A stretch of DNA of 64,000 nucleotides from Azorinus chamasolen (GCA_963576725.1 OY755243.1:80153945-80217944); one strand, 5' to 3'. Positions 21,801 to 34,646 are shown, counted from the first letter of the stretch. The notes: generated by a model not told the origin, from the sequence alone. Translations and numbers: made by a program.

Positions 21801-22040
21801 CCCTTTACTCCATGAATATTTATGTAAGATATAATGACATGAATATTCTCTAGTTTAATTGTTATAATAGTACATGGACACAGGAATGTTTGGCCAAGGC
21901 AGAAACTGCAGACTCATATCTATATTATATCATAAGCAAACAGAGCAGACCCTGATCAGACGGCTCCTATAGGAGCCGTCTGATCTGGGTCTACTCTGTT
22001 TGCAAAGGCGTAGAAAGGCGTAGTTATGGAGTAAAGGTTA
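21797..22040. mobile_element. TTAA MITE, family B, best preserved hairpin
   Basis: Shares TTAA with its left neighbour. The roughly 64-base hairpin is complete apart from the two positions that differ in nearly all B copies (C against A, and T against T). Ends GGAGTAAAGGTTA. Confidence 0.88.
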
Positions 22041-22059
22041 CTTCCCTCGGACGTTTACT

Positions 22060-22735
22060 ACAGATAACACAGTACATTCAACACTACAGTAGAAAAATCA
22101 ACAAGATGCAAACACAATAACAACAACAGAAAATTGAAACAAAATACTGCAACCGCAACCTACCTGAACAACTAAAATAGAATGCAAACCAAAACAAAAA
22201 GCAAGACAATTATCAACAACTCCACATGACACAATCTATTTGCCTTGAGACCAGTATTAGTCCAGTATATTTCCTTAAATATTCCCTGGACAAACTCGTG
22301 TGAACAATGGCACCAACAAACAACTGTTGCAAAATACAAACAAATTCCTGCGACAGTCAATATTCTGGAACAATTCTGCTGTAAAAATCATTAATCTCGC
22401 TCTGGAGTTTTGTATGTAATCAATAGGTCTGTTGAGAGTATTGCATTTTCTATCACTTTTCCCACAAAATGCAAATAGGGACACAACTAATTGAGTCCGT
22501 GCATTTAATTGGACGAGAGATTGAACAGAGACCATGGCATGCTGATGTCAGTCAGAAGGTAAAATACAGGAGAATCCCTGGTCACCAACCGTTCACAACT
22601 ATTGATCTTCAATTTAGTGCTCTTTGAATGTGTTTTTTTTCTCCAACTCTTTGCACGCTAAGTAATTGTAGTTTTCAAAAATTGTCATCTGCTGAAATTC
22701 TAATTTTAATTTTTCTTCTTACTTTTTTTCTCTCT
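22060..22735. other. Element-free stretch with a weak minus-strand ORF
   Basis: No MITE is visible. On the minus strand a frame after TTTTTACAG at 22381 reads QNCSRILTVAGICLYFATVV, a plausible membrane segment, then runs about 48 more codons to a stop. No convincing donor follows, so I do not call it a gene. Confidence 0.3.
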
Positions 22736-22740
22736 CAAAC

Positions 22741-23066
22741 TTGCAGTCAGAGTGTCAAATAGTTTGGATCTTGGTGAGACACCAAGTTGCTCTATATATA
22801 CCTTATCTGGATCCAAGTTATATGCATAGGTTATATGATGCTAGTGTGCAAAGAGTAAATCAATACATCATGGCATAAATATGAACCAATTACGTACCTT
22901 ACAGCAGAAGTTGAGATACGATGCATTATTTTCAAGAATAATGTCTTTTTTCTCCACCAAACCATAATTATGTTGTGACCACTCTTTAGAATCATCTCGA
23001 AGACGGTTTGGTGGAGAAATGACAATTTTAGTATTTGAGTTTCCCCCTTAATTGTATCTCTGCCTT
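22741..23066. mobile_element. Family F copy and family D copy D4
   Basis: 22741-22858 has AATAGTTTGGATCTTGG and ATCTGGATCCAAGTTATA. 22933-23066 is a shortened D with CTCCACCAAACC and GGTTTGGTGGAG around a collapsed apex. Confidence 0.6.
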
Positions 23067-23102
23067 ACAGGTTCTAAGGTTACAAACAATGAAGAACCAG
23101 TT

Positions 23103-23243
23103 CCATGCTTATAAAGCTTTTTAGTTAAGTCTGAATTTGTTCTCAAGCTTTTGATTGGTCAGATTTGAGCCAAAGGCTCGAATCTGACCAATCAAAAACT
23201 TGAGAACGAACTCAGACTCAACTAAAAAGTTTTATAAGCATGG
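23103..23243. mobile_element. Foldback element H, 69 bp arms
   Basis: CCATGCTTATAAAGCTTTTT is matched in reverse by AAAAAGTTTTATAAGCATGG, apex GAGCCAAAGGCTC. A few mismatches occur along the arms. Single copy in the window. Confidence 0.75.
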
Positions 23244-23435
23244 ATACCAATCCAGCTGAAATATACCTACCGTAATCAGAATCTACCCTCTTTGAATGAT
23301 TTGTTGGTGAAATAATAGAAATATGTACAGCAGCTAATGAGTCAGAGTGTCACATAGTGATAGCCTCTGATCAGATTTTATATTTTCAAACTGAAGTTAT
23401 AAATCAAGCTTAAATTCAGATCTATTTTAACAATT

Positions 23436-23925
23436 TACCTGATGAATAATCATGTAAGAAATAATGACTGTATGAATATTAATTAGCTGATTTACTATAA
23501 TGAAATAGATGAACAGGGGAAGTTTTGACCATGGCAGAGACTTCAAAATTTATATTATTTCATGAGCAAACAGAGCAGACCCTGATCAGACCGTTCCTAT
23601 AGGTAAGGAGCCATCTGATCTGGGTGTACTCTGTTTGCAAAAGCACAGAAAGGTGTATTAATGGAGTTAAGACCCTATCCCTGTTCTGTATTCATGTATG
23701 AAATAACGTTAACATGGATATTTATTAACTCAATTTTTATATATTAAATATAAACTTTTCAAGTATTTTCTTTGCTTTGACAAAAACTGTAAAATCAGAT
23801 CTATATTATATCAAAAGCAAACGGAGCAGACCCTGATCAGACGGCTCCTATAAGAGTCGTCTGATCTGGGTCTACTCTGTTTGCATATGCGTGAAAATGC
23901 CTTTAAATAAGGAAAAGGGCTGATG
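23436..23925. mobile_element. Two family B MITEs
   Basis: 23436-23671 (TTACCTGATGAATAATCATG to AATGGAGTTAAG) has an apex with five extra bases. 23672-23925 has AACGGAGCAGACCC and GACGGCTCCTATAAGAGTCG and ends GGAAAAGGGCTGA. Confidence 0.7.
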
Positions 23926-24158
23926 GAGTAAAGGGGTTTTGGTTCAACTGTCAGCAAAGGCTTCAAAAGGGGCCTTAATTTATCAAGTACATGTATTGGG
24001 TTAATCTTGTTATTGTTATTGTCCTTTATTATTCGTACTTACATAAATAGAAGAATTGCCCCTGAGAGATAATTCTAATAAGTATCAGCAAAAAGGACTG
24101 GCAGACAAATATTGAAAAAACAATCACCTACGGTATATGTCATTAATTTAACCTAAAT

Positions 24159-24609
24159 TTAACCCTTTCCCTCATTTAAACACTTTTTCACACCTTTGCA
24201 AACAGAGTAGAACCAGATCAGATGGCCTCTGTAGGAGACAACCGTTCAGGGTCTGCTCTGTTTGCTCATCACACGATATAGATCTGATTCTACAGTTTTT
24301 GTCAAAGTAAAACATTCCCTTGAAAAAAACTTACATTATAAAAATTCAGCTAATAAATATTCATGATGCCGTTATTAACCGTTTACCTGTTTAATATTCA
24401 TGAAAAAAAAATAATAATAACATGAATACTTATTGGCTCAATTTTTATAATGTAAATTATCCAAGATAAAAACTGTAGAATCAGACCTATATCATGTCAA
24501 TAGCAAACAGAGCAGATCCTGATCAGATGGCTCCTTTAGGAGCCGTCTGATCTGGGTCTACTCTGTTTGCAAATGCGTGAAATGGCATTTATATGAGGGA
24601 AAGGGTTAA
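24159..24609. mobile_element. Two family B MITEs sharing a boundary
   Basis: 24159-24378 starts TTAACCCTTTCCCTCATTTA. 24375-24609 starts TTAACCGTTTACCTG and ends GAGGGAAAGGGTTAA, hairpin TGGCTCCTTTAGGAGCCG. Confidence 0.75.
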
Positions 24610-24895
24610 ATGAGTATTGAACAGGAAAACCCTGTTATCTACAGCTCCTGAGATCCACACTGTTTGAAAAGCTGTTGGGTAACTATGATCATGGATTGGT
24701 TCATATGCTTCATAAAGCTCCACATGAAATTTCCGGTACTTGGATAAATGAGCTGAATGGCCTCATTATCCATTATGTGCAGAATAACAGAAACCATTAT
24801 TCTTCACTCTATGCTGGCTATGTATTGTTTTGAATAAACAAAATACTTTAAAACATATTCTTATTGTTTACTTTTTTTTAAAAAATTATAATCGG

Positions 24896-25003
24896 AATGA
24901 AAACAATTCGGATCATGATAAGATGCTGAGTTATTCTGCATCTCATCTGGATTTAACCTGTTTGCATAAGTTATCATGAATCCATCGCTAGCATGCAAAG
25001 ACT
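24896..25003. mobile_element. Family F palindrome, worn
   Basis: ACAATTCGGATCATGATAAG faces CATCTCATCTGGATTTAACC. Confidence 0.5.
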
Positions 25004-25009
25004 TAGAGA

Positions 25010-25218
25010 TACAGTTAAACCCCTCTAAACCGGACATCCAATTTAGTATAAATATCGGTCTTGCAGACAGGTGGCAGCTTACTGAAGGGTGAAAGTCATG
25101 GAGAAAGCTCCTACAGGAGCTTTCTGCATGACTTTCACCCTGCATTAAGCAGCAACCTGCCTAAAAGTATCTAAATTCTTCTCTACAAGAATTCCGGTTT
25201 AGAGGGGTTTTATTGTAA
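25010..25218. mobile_element. Family C MITE, full length
   Basis: Outer ends TACAGTTAAACCCCTCTAAA and TTTAGAGGGGTTTTATTGTA enclose the core palindrome (GACAGGTGGCAGCTTA to AAGCAGCAACCTGCC), apex AAAGCTCCTACAGGAGCTTT. Confidence 0.85.
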
Positions 25219-25740
25219 TCACAAATTGGGAAATAGCACGCTATGGATTAACTTCATTTTATGCTTGATTCTGATTTGGGTAATTTTCTGCTTCGTGGGC
25301 AGATTTCCACCATCCAGCTAAATATCAGACATGTAAATTACATTATTCTCTATTTTCTGAGAAACGTGAATGAAGCTACGTAAAAAAACACACACCCTCA
25401 ATTCAAGTTCTTTGGAATTTTAATGAACAAAGAAAATGATAATTTACCCTTTCTACTGTAGTAAATTAATCAAGACTTTGTCCTGACAATGGGTGATATT
25501 TGTATCAAGATCATGGTGTCTGATCAGGACCAAAGTTGTTTGATACAATGTTAAGTGTTTCTCACAACCCCAAGCACTTCAGATACATGTGGCAACGAGA
25601 AAACTTGCAAGCAAATGCTAATACTCATCTGTCAACAATGTGTAAGTTGTCAAATTTCCAAAGGGACATTACTCTATATGTGCATGATAAGGTTATGGTT
25701 CCTGGTCTGAATGTGACCATTGTAACAGAGCTAAGCCTTA
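25219..25740. other. No gene or element recognised
   Basis: AT-rich with a 95-codon open frame at 25536-25823 that runs into family B sequence. No homology or splice signal noted. Confidence 0.35.
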
Positions 25741-25749
25741 CCGCCTTAC

Positions 25750-25908
25750 CTGATTGTTTACCATGGCAGAAACTGAAAAACCTACCTGTTCATTATTGCA
25801 TAAGTAAACAGAGCAGACCCTGATCAGACAACTCCTACGGGATCAATCTGATCTGGGTCTACTCTTTTTGCAAAACTGTAAAAAGACATCTATCAGGTAA
25901 AGGGTTAA
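25750..25908. mobile_element. Family B MITE, right two thirds
   Basis: CCATGGCAGAAACTG, AACAGAGCAGACCCTGATC, then CTATCAGGTAAAGGGTTAA. Confidence 0.65.
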
Positions 25909-25998
25909 ATTGTCTCTTAGACATTTCAGTTATGTTCAGCTTTCATTTTTGCATCACTACAATGCTAAAGAATTGCAATATTTAAACCTCTATTCTTT

Positions 25999-27182
25999 AA
26001 CAAGAGGGCCAAGATGGCCCTTAATCGCTCACCTGATTACCATAGATTTAAAAAATTTGCTGGGTAGCCCATGGGTAGGGCCAATATTGATCTTAGGGAC
26101 AATATTTGAACAATGTTGATAGTGGATCATAAGCAGTGGTTCTGCAGAAAAAGATTTTCCAAGATTTAGTATATTGATTTTATCAAGACAATGATTCTGA
26201 CCAATGAAAATTGGGCTAAAAATGTGCCCTCTAGAGTACTTTTTCTAAGATTTGACCTAGTGACCTACCTTTTATTCCCACCCAACCAATGATCACACTC
26301 AACCTTGATATCACCAAGACAAACACTCTGAGCAAGTTTGAGAAAGACTGGGCAAAAAACGTGGCCACTGGAGTGTAAACTAAATTTTTCTAAGATATGA
26401 CCCAGTGACCTACTGTTTGACCTCATATAGCCCACTTTCAAACTTGTCCAAGATTTTTTTAGGACAATCATTCTGGCTAACTTTCATGAAGATTTGGCTA
26501 TAAATGAGACCTCTAGAGTATTCATAAGGTTTTCCTACTATTAGACCTAGTGACCTAGTTTTTAACCCCATATAACCACTTTCAAACTCGTTTGAGATTT
26601 TATCAAGACAATCATTATGACTAAGTTTCATGAAGATTGGACAAAAATGTGACCACTAGAGTGTTCACAAGGTTTTTCTACTGTTTGACCTAGTGACCTA
26701 GTTTTTAACCCAACTTGACCCACTTTCAAACTCATCCGAAATTTTATCAAGACATTCATTCTAACCAAGTTTCATGAAGATTGGACTAAAATTGTGACCA
26801 TTAGAGTGTTCACAAGGTTTTTCTACTGTTTGACCTAGTTTTTTACCCCACGTAACCCACTTTTCAAACTCCTCCGAGATTTTATCAAGACAATCATTCT
26901 GACCAAGTTTCATAAAAACTGGGCTAAAAATGTGACCTCTAGAGGGTTAACAAGGTTTTCCTACTATTTGACCTAGTGACCTAGTTTTTAACCCAACTTG
27001 ACCCACTTTCGAACTCGTCCGAGATTTTATCAAGACATTCATTCTGACCAAGTTTCATGAAGATTGGACTACAATTGTGACCACTAGAGTGTTCACAAGC
27101 AAATTGTTGACGACACACGACAGACGCCGGACATTCAAGTCTCCCAAAAGCTCACCCTGAGCTTTGCTCAGGTGAGCTAAAA
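25999..27182. mobile_element. Tandem-core element P4
   Basis: Begins AACAAGAGGGCCAAGATGGC, a hairpin (GGGCCA/TGGCCC), with GCTCACCTGA just inside; ends CTTTGCTCAGGTGAGCTAAAA. The inside is about six copies of a roughly 160 bp unit with TGACCTAGTGACCTA, TTTTATCAAGACAATCATTC and AAGTTTCATGAAGATTGG. GACGACACACGACAGACGCC precedes the right end. No microsatellite is present. Confidence 0.75.
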
Positions 27183-27302
27183 ATCAGACAAAGCTACTCA
27201 AAGTACTGAAGGCATCAGACATGTTGATATAAAAAAATATGAATAATGAATACATAAACAATTAAATATAATTCACACTATTCTTTTATATGGACATATA
27301 TT

Positions 27303-28395
27303 ATTAGTCCCCCACCGGTTACCGGTTGGGGGACTATAGGTTTGCTCGATTCCGTCTGTCTGTCCGTCTGTCCGTCTGTCCGTCCGTCTGTCCGTCTGTC
27401 CGTCCGTCTGTCCGTCCGTCTGTCCGTCCGTCTGTCCGTCTGTCCGTCTGTCACGCTTTTTGTCCGGGCCATATCTCCTACAATGTTATGCCAAATTCAT
27501 TATAACTTCACACATTGAAGAAGCATGATGAGGGCTAGTGTCATTCACAAGGGTCATAACTCTAGCACCAATATTTTTGGAGTTATTCCCCTTTTACATA
27601 TTTTTTTGTCCGGACAATAACTCTTTATCTACTGGTTCAATTGATTTGAAACTTCACATATGGAACAATCATGATGAGGGGTAGTGTCATACACAAGGGC
27701 CATAACTCTAGCATCAATATTTTTGGAGTTATTCCCCTTTTTCATATTTTCTTGTCAGTCCGTCTGTCACACTTCGTGTCCGGGCAATTTCTCCTACAAA
27801 GTTAGGCCAAATTCATTATAAATTCACACATTGAGGAAGCATGATCAGGAGTAGTGTCATGCACAAGGGCCATAATTCTAGCACCAATATTTTTGGAGTT
27901 ATTCCCCTTTTACATATTTTTTTGTCCGGACAATAACTCTTTATCTACTGGTTCAATTGATTTGAAACTTCACATATGGAACAATCATGATGAGGGGTAG
28001 TGTCATGCACAAGGGCCATAACTCTAGCATCTATATTGTTGGAGTTATTCCCCTTTTCATATTTTCTTGTCCAGTTAATAACTCTTTATGTACTGGTTCA
28101 ATTGATTTGAAACTTCTCATATGGAACAAGCGTGATGAGAAGTAGTGTCATGCACAAGGGCAATAACTCTAGCATCAATATTTTTGGAGTTACTCCCCTT
28201 TTTCATATTTTCTTGTCGGGACAATAACTTTTTATTTACTGATTCAATGTATGAAAGTAGGTATTAATACCATTCAGGTGGTCATGTATATACCATGGTC
28301 AACCACACCATGGGTGGGTGGGGTTGGGAGAGTGGAGGTTTTTTTCAGTCCGGTGGGGGACTCATGTCTTGCATAGCAATACAACATGCCCTTGT
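27303..28395. mobile_element. Tandem-core element P5
   Basis: The end hairpin TAGTCCCCCACCGGTTACC facing GGTTGGGGGACTA is followed by a (TCTGTCCG)n microsatellite at 27352-27450. About five units of 140-240 bp contain AAGGGCCATAACTCTAGCA and TTGTCCGGACAATAACTC. The right end has GGTGGGGGACTCATG and then CCCTTGTTTAC. The core is a diverged, reversed relative of P1's. Confidence 0.75.
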
Positions 28396-28571
28396 TTACA
28401 TTAGTTCACAGTTTCTGTTGTAAACATGGTAAACCAACACACATTTTAATCATATTTGAGAAATCAAGTCATCCTCACTGCAAATGTAATATTCAAAGCT
28501 AGGCAAAAAACTGCTTAATTTTTTTTTATACACTAACAAAAAATTAGTATTGTGGAAAATTGAAACTTTCT

Positions 28572-28809
28572 TTAACCCTTTCCTTCATATAAATGTGTTT
28601 TCACGCATTTGCAAACAGAGTAGACCCAGAATCAGACAGCTCCTGATCAGATTCTGCTCTGTTTGCTAATGAAATTTGATACATCTGTTTCTTTAGTTTC
28701 TAAAATGTCTACAAAGTTCCACCTTCCATATTTCATTATAACTATTTTGTCCATGAATATTCAGTAGGTATTGAAATTTGGAATAAATACAGAATGGGGA
28801 AAGGGTTAA
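28572..28809. mobile_element. TTAA MITE, family B
   Basis: TTAACCCTTTCCTTCATATA to GGGGAAAGGGTTAA. The hairpin is cut to ACAGCTCCTGATCAG. Confidence 0.8.
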
Positions 28810-28974
28810 AATATAAGGGAGATAACTGCATCATCCAAAATATCAAGGCAAATTTGCCTGATAAATGATTATCGACTTCAAATCCGGCTGATCATGATCA
28901 ACATCACTTGTCAATCCAGACATTCAAATAATGCATCTAGCAACAAATAAATGTGCATACTCGGATAATAAAAT

Positions 28975-29135
28975 CATCATTACTCCACCAAACCCTATAT
29001 TGTGACACGCTTTAGAGACAATTCTAAAGAGTGGTCACAACATAATCACATGTAGGGTTTAGTGGAGAAAATAAGGAATTATTCTTGAAAATGTTCAAAT
29101 GTACAAATCTTACCTGAGCCTCTGTATCAAAGATG
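28975..29135. mobile_element. Family D MITE, copy D5
   Basis: CTCCACCAAACCCTATA, a damaged apex, then GTAGGGTTTAGTGGAGAA and TTCTTGAAAATGTTCAAA. Confidence 0.7.
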
Positions 29136-29341
29136 CTAATAAGCTTCAGTGTAGACCTTTAGAAATGTGTTCATAAACTTCATATACCATCATGTTAAAA
29201 AACTTAACGGTTACTAAACCTGATTTAATATTTATATATAATTTCATACATGAATATTCACGGAATAAAGGGTTAAGAGCTATGTACCTGACTGAGTGTC
29301 CTATCAAGAAGTGTTACAAACAGACTGACAGATAGACAAGG

Positions 29342-29510
29342 TTAACCCTTTACTCCATGAATACACCTTTCTACGTCTTTGCAAACAGAGTAGACTCAGA
29401 TCAGATGGCTCTGCCATTCTTATGTCCAGGTGCCATTATAAAAATCAATCTAATTAATATTCATGATGTAAATCTTTCTTGTGTGATTTTTCATGCTGTA
29501 AAGGGTTTAA
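29342..29510. mobile_element. TTAA MITE, family B, internally deleted (169 bp)
   Basis: TTAACCCTTTACTCCATGAA to GCTGTAAAGGGTTTAA. Everything from the apex to CATTCTTATGTCCAGG is lost. A stray B right end sits at 29210-29277. Confidence 0.75.
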
Positions 29511-30490
29511 TTTAACAACCCCCCCCCCCCCCACCCCAAAAAAACCCCACAAAACACGAACACACACACTTACACCTTCCCTTTCAGAAGTGTGGGCATG
29601 AAAACAGTGGCTGGTATAAGTATAGATATATACTTTACATACCTAAAAGCTATCTTCTCTCATGGCCTAATATTTCATTTTTTTCTGAAGAAAACTACCT
29701 CAGCACCGTGTGTACATAAAAAGTTGTAATTGACTCATCATTGTGATTTATTTTTGCTATGACAAAAGAAAAATTCCAAGTAACTGTTATGAATAAGAAC
29801 ATCTTGCAATATATTATCCAAGGCCCTTTCATTTCATTTTCATAAAAAAAATAAAAAAATTGCTAAAACTTTTCAACACTTTCAAATTATAACTCTTTAC
29901 CTGTTTATATATGATAGAACTAGTGAATTCAGGAATATCAATTAGATGATTTTTTTTAATTATAAACATAGGAATGGACCATCATCCATGGCGGAAACCA
30001 ATTAGATCTATATTATTCCAAACTGAGCAGACCCTGATCAGACTGCTTCTATTGGAAAAGAGCTGTATATGTGCGATAAGTACTGAGTAGATTCCACCAG
30101 CATATGAAGAGGCAGTCTATCCGAACATAGAGTGTGAAAACACTCGGGGAACCATGATTAGGAAGGACAACTCGGAGAGAAAACCATGGAGACGAAATCA
30201 CGAGTAACAGTGTGCGACATTGAGTACAAAGAGGCAAGGAATGAGTACAACGCATAGCGGCGAGCCAGCAGAGGTGATATGTGGGCGATGGGCGAAACTC
30301 GGGCATGAATACGCCGCAGACAGAAAAAAAAACCCAACCATAATGCCCCCTGACTATCGTCAACGGGGGGCATAACAAATAAATATAAAGTTGGAAATTT
30401 CTTTGTCTGAAATTGCACACACTTAAGCAGGTTTTTTTCTCTGTCAAATTTTGGGTAAGGGACCTGGCCTTTCCAGAGAGGGAAAATAAG
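29511..30490. other. Poly-C run, worn family B copy and an unclassified element
   Basis: 29519-29533 is a C run. 29888-30055 is a worn B left half. 30340-30375 carries the hairpin ATGCCCCCTGACTATCG with CAACGGGGGGCAT, the kind of end seen in P elements. A 148-codon minus frame spans 30049-30495 but crosses these repeats and looks accidental. Confidence 0.4.
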
Positions 30491-30706
30491 CGCAATTAAA
30501 GTGCTTTAGGAGAAAAATTCAGAAAACAACAACATAAACATTCCAGTTATGTGACATCGCGAAAAACATATAACGCTACGGCGAAAGTGTTGCATTTTAC
30601 GAGTTGTGTGTGGAATAAGGATCCATTGCCGTTAACAGAAAGAACAGTTTGAATTAGATAAAGAAACTGTAGATTTAGCTATAATTTGAAGGGATCTCTG
30701 ATTAAA

Positions 30707-31020
30707 CAAGAGCACCGCAAGCGGGTGCCAACGCTCGTCTGTCGTTATTGTCAAGATGAACATGCATACCAAAAATGAAGGTTGTAAATGAAAAATTGAA
30801 GAAGTTATGGTCAATGTTAAGATTTCGGACGACGACAACAACAACGACGTGGACGCCGGAGTTATGACAATAGCTAGTGATTTCTTCGAAACAGACAAGC
30901 TAAAAATAGGTTCTCTCAAGCAAGGATTTTCTCTCCTTGAGGAAATTTACATGCATGGGGAAGTTAATTCCCGAGGGGTAGGGGCCTTTATTCTGTCTGC
31001 TATATATAAGGGGAAAAAAA
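30707..31020. mobile_element. Single-core element P6a
   Basis: AACAAGAGCACCGCAAGCGG forms a hairpin with GGGTGC; GACGACGACAACAACAACG and CGCCGGAGTTATGACAATAG follow. Matching reversed ends occur in P6b at 37500-37545. Confidence 0.55.
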
Positions 31021-31535
31021 CTTGCACAGTCATATCAATATGCAAAAAGATGAACACTGTTTAAGCTAGAAAAGATAAAAATGGCACATCATCTCAAATA
31101 AAATGTGTGTCAGTTGCAGACCACCTTGAAAGAGCACTGACCATTGATTGGTTACATTCATTCATGATAGATGCTAAATGATGCTGAATGTGTTGGACTC
31201 TGAAAAATGTCATGTTGCGATTTAGCTAGGAAAAAAAATTCATGCATTGGGTAAATCTTGTTCTGGTAGAACTATATACCTTGCCAGGAATTCTGCTACC
31301 TTTTGCTTCGCTTGAGTGCTGAAGGGTAGTTTTTCGTCGTCGCGAAAAATCAATACAGAACGCAGGCCCGGATGTCCAGCATATTTTTACTAACTGGTAC
31401 CCACTGTTGTGCTGCCACTACCTAAAATCCAGTAACCAGCAAGCACCAGCTTACATAAAACATTTCCGTTACCAAGAGCAATGTGTCGTTTACGGTACTT
31501 TGTACTGCCTATCTCTTTAATCAAACCACGGATGA
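31021..31535. other. No gene or element recognised
   Basis: Mixed sequence with a few CpGs at 31335-31375. No spliced frame seen. Confidence 0.35.
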
Positions 31536-31540
31536 TCAGA

Positions 31541-33604
31541 TGAATGGATGGATGGATGGATAAATGGATGGATGGATAAATGGAAGGATGGATGGATGGA
31601 TGGATGGATGGATGGATGGATGGATGGATGGATGGATGGATGGATGGATGGATGGATGGATGGATGGATGGATGGATGGATGGATGGATGGATGGATGGA
31701 TAAATGGATGAATGGATGGATGGATAGATGGATGGATGGATGGATGGATGGATGGATGGATGGATGGATGGATGGATGGATGGATGGATGGATGGATGGA
31801 TGGATGGATGGATGGATGGATGGATGGATGGATGGATGGATGGATGGATGGATGGATGGATGGATGGATGGATGGATGGATGGATGGATGGATGGATGGA
31901 TGGATGAATGAGATGGATGGATGGATGGATGGATGGATGGATGGATGGATGGATGGATGGATGGATGGATGGATGGATGGATGGATGGATGGATGGATGG
32001 ATGGATGGATGGATGGATGGATGGATGGATGGATGGATGGATGGATGGATGGTGGATGGATGGGCGGATGGTCAGATGGACTGACTGATGGATGGACTGA
32101 TGGATGGACAGATGGATGGATGGTTGGATGGATGGATGGATGGATGGATGGATGGATGGATGGATGGATGGATGGATGGATGGATGGATGGATGGATGGA
32201 TGGATGGATGGATGGATGGATGGATGGATGGGTGGATGGGTGGATGGATGGATGGATGGATGGATGGATGGATGGATGGATGGATGGATGGATGGATGGA
32301 TGGATGGATGGATGGATGGATGGATGGATGGATGGATGGATGGATGGATGGATGGATGGATGGATGGATGGATGGATGGATGGATGGATGGATGAATGAG
32401 ATGGATGGATGGATGGATGGATGGATGGATGGATGGATGGATGGATGGATGGATGGATGGATGGATGGATGGATGGATGGATGGATGGATGGATGGATGG
32501 ATGGATGGATGGATGGATGGATGGATGGATGGATGGATGGATGGATGGATGGATGGATGGATAGTGGATGGATGGGCGGATGGTCAGATGGACTGACTGA
32601 TGGATGGACTGATGGATGGACAGATGGATGGATGGTTGGATGGATGGATGGATGGATGGATGGATGGATGGATGGATGGATGGATGGATGGATGGATGGA
32701 TGGATGGATGGATGGATGGATGGATGGATGGATGGATGGATGGATGGATGGATGGATGGATGGGTGGATGGGTGGATGGGTGGATGGGTGGATGGATGGA
32801 TGGATGGATGGATGGATGGATGGATGGATGGATGGATGGATGGATGGATGGATGGATGGATGGATGGATGGATGGATGGATGGATGGATGGATGGATGGA
32901 TGGATGGATGGATGGATGGATGGATGGATGGATGGATGGATGGATGGATGGATGGATGGATGGATGAATGAGATGGATGGATGGATGGATGGATGGATGG
33001 ATGGATGGATGGATGGATGGATGGATGGATGGATGGATGGATGGATGGATGGATGGATGGATGGATGGATGGATGGATGGATGGATGGATGGATGGATGG
33101 ATGGATGGATGGATGGATGGATGGATGGATGGATGGATGGATGGATGGATGGATGGATGGATGGATGGATGGATGGATGGATGGATGGATGGGTGGATGG
33201 TGGATGGATGGGCGGATGGTCAGATGGACTGACTGATGGATGGACTGATGGATGGACAGATGGATGGATGGTTGGATGGATGGATGGATGGATGGATGGA
33301 TGGATGGATGGATGGATGGATGGATGGATGGATGGATGGATGGATGGATGGATGGATGGATGGATGGATGGATGGATGGATGGATGGATGGATGGATGGA
33401 TGGATGGATGGATGGATGGGTGGATGGGTGGATGGGTGGATGGATGGATGGATGGATGGATGGATGGATGGATGGATGGATGGATGGATGGATGGATGGA
33501 TGGATGGATGGATGGATGGATGGATGGATGGATGGATGGATGGATGGATGGATGGATGGATGGATGGATGGATGGATGGATGGATGGATGGATGGATGGA
33601 TGGA
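31541..33604. repeat. (GGAT)n array of 2.06 kb with higher-order structure
   Basis: Almost pure GGAT tetranucleotide. Two variant blocks recur: GATGAATGAG at 31903, 32391 and 32963, and a block beginning GTGGATGGATGGGCGG, with TCAGATGGACTGACTG, at 32052, 32564 and 33200. Spacings of 488-636 bp show that long segments of the array were duplicated. Long open frames on both strands (SIHP- and DGWM-type repeats) are a by-product of the period. Confidence 0.97.
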
Positions 33605-33830
33605 TTGACATGATGGACGTACAGATGATCAGACAGACAGGATTGATGGACAGAAGGCTACATGTACAGACAGATGGATGGACTGATGGACAGACAGATA
33701 GATTGATGGACGGACTTACGGACAGACTAACAGACTAGCTTACTGACGAACACCATAAACAGACAACATGGATAGACAGACAGATTGGTGGAAGGACTGA
33801 TGACAGCTAGACAGGTAATCATCAAGGTAA
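33605..33830. repeat. Degenerate (GACA/GATA/GATG)n flank
   Basis: Imperfect tetranucleotides such as CAGACAGA and GATGGACAGA decay away from the GGAT array. Confidence 0.7.
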
Positions 33831-34290
33831 TCTTATATAAAACACCATTGACATGTAAATTATATAACTAGTGGAAGGGAACTATGCTGATTGTTTAAAG
33901 TAACCTGTTCACGTTTGACATGTAAGTTGGATTTCATTCTGTAAGCCATTATTTTGGTATTCTTTTTGAGACCATAATTGGACATCACTGAGCTCGCATA
34001 CGATTTCATTATTATTTTTTGTAGTTTATCAATTATATATCTTTCTTTTTGTCTTTTATCTATATATTGTATGCCTGTGTGGTGTTTGATAGGCTAAGTG
34101 TCACTTGTAAATAATTGAATATACGTCTGATTTATAATGTATTTTCTGTGACTATTTCCATTAAAAATACGGAAATATAAATTTAATTTTAAAAATTAAA
34201 TGTATTTTTACAGGCAAATTGCAATAAATCGCATATGACTAAATGTTTTGGTATTATTGGTAGAAAGTGTAGAGTCAGAGCTATTATAAT
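33831..34290. other. No gene or element recognised
   Basis: Very AT-rich, with TTAAAAATTAAAT-type words. No ORF of note. Confidence 0.4.
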
Positions 34291-34296
34291 TTCATA

Positions 34297-34646
34297 ATCC
34301 TTTCCCTTATGTAAGTGCATTTTGACGCATCTGCAAACAGAGTAGACCCAGATCAGACGGCTCATATAGTAGCCGTCTGATCAGGGTCTGCTTATGGTGT
34401 AATACAGATCTGATTCTGCTCTTCTTCCTGAGCCAAAATGGTATGTGTTCATAAACCATTATAAAAAAATAATCTTATTAATATGTATGACGTCATTATT
34501 TCCTATATGAATATTCATCAGGGAAAGGGATAAGCAACCAGAGCAAACTCTGATCAGACGACTCCTACAAAAGCCACCTGACCGTGTTTACTCTATTTGC
34601 AAACTCCAAAGGTGTGAAAATGCGTTTGTATGAGGGGACGGGTTAA
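34297..34646. mobile_element. Family B MITE plus a B right half
   Basis: 34297-34532 is complete with drifted ends (ATCCTTTCCCTTATG to CAGGGAAAGGGATAA). 34533-34646 is a right part ending GAGGGGACGGGTTAA. Confidence 0.7.

Noticed and set aside
22172..22535. Two overlapping minus-strand frames, one with a hydrophobic stretch
   Set aside because: Suggestive of a membrane exon, but no donor and no recognised family; kept only as a note in the feature list.
25536..25823. 95-codon + strand frame
   Set aside because: Its last third is family B MITE sequence and nothing supports translation.
30049..30495. 148-codon minus-strand frame
   Set aside because: Crosses a worn MITE and a hairpin repeat terminus; no recognisable domain or splice signals.
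31536..33611. A 691-codon minus-strand open frame of SIHP-type repeats and many + strand DGWM-type frames
   Set aside because: They are the reading of a (GGAT)n microsatellite in frames that happen to lack stops. No initiation context, splice structure or non-repeat sequence.
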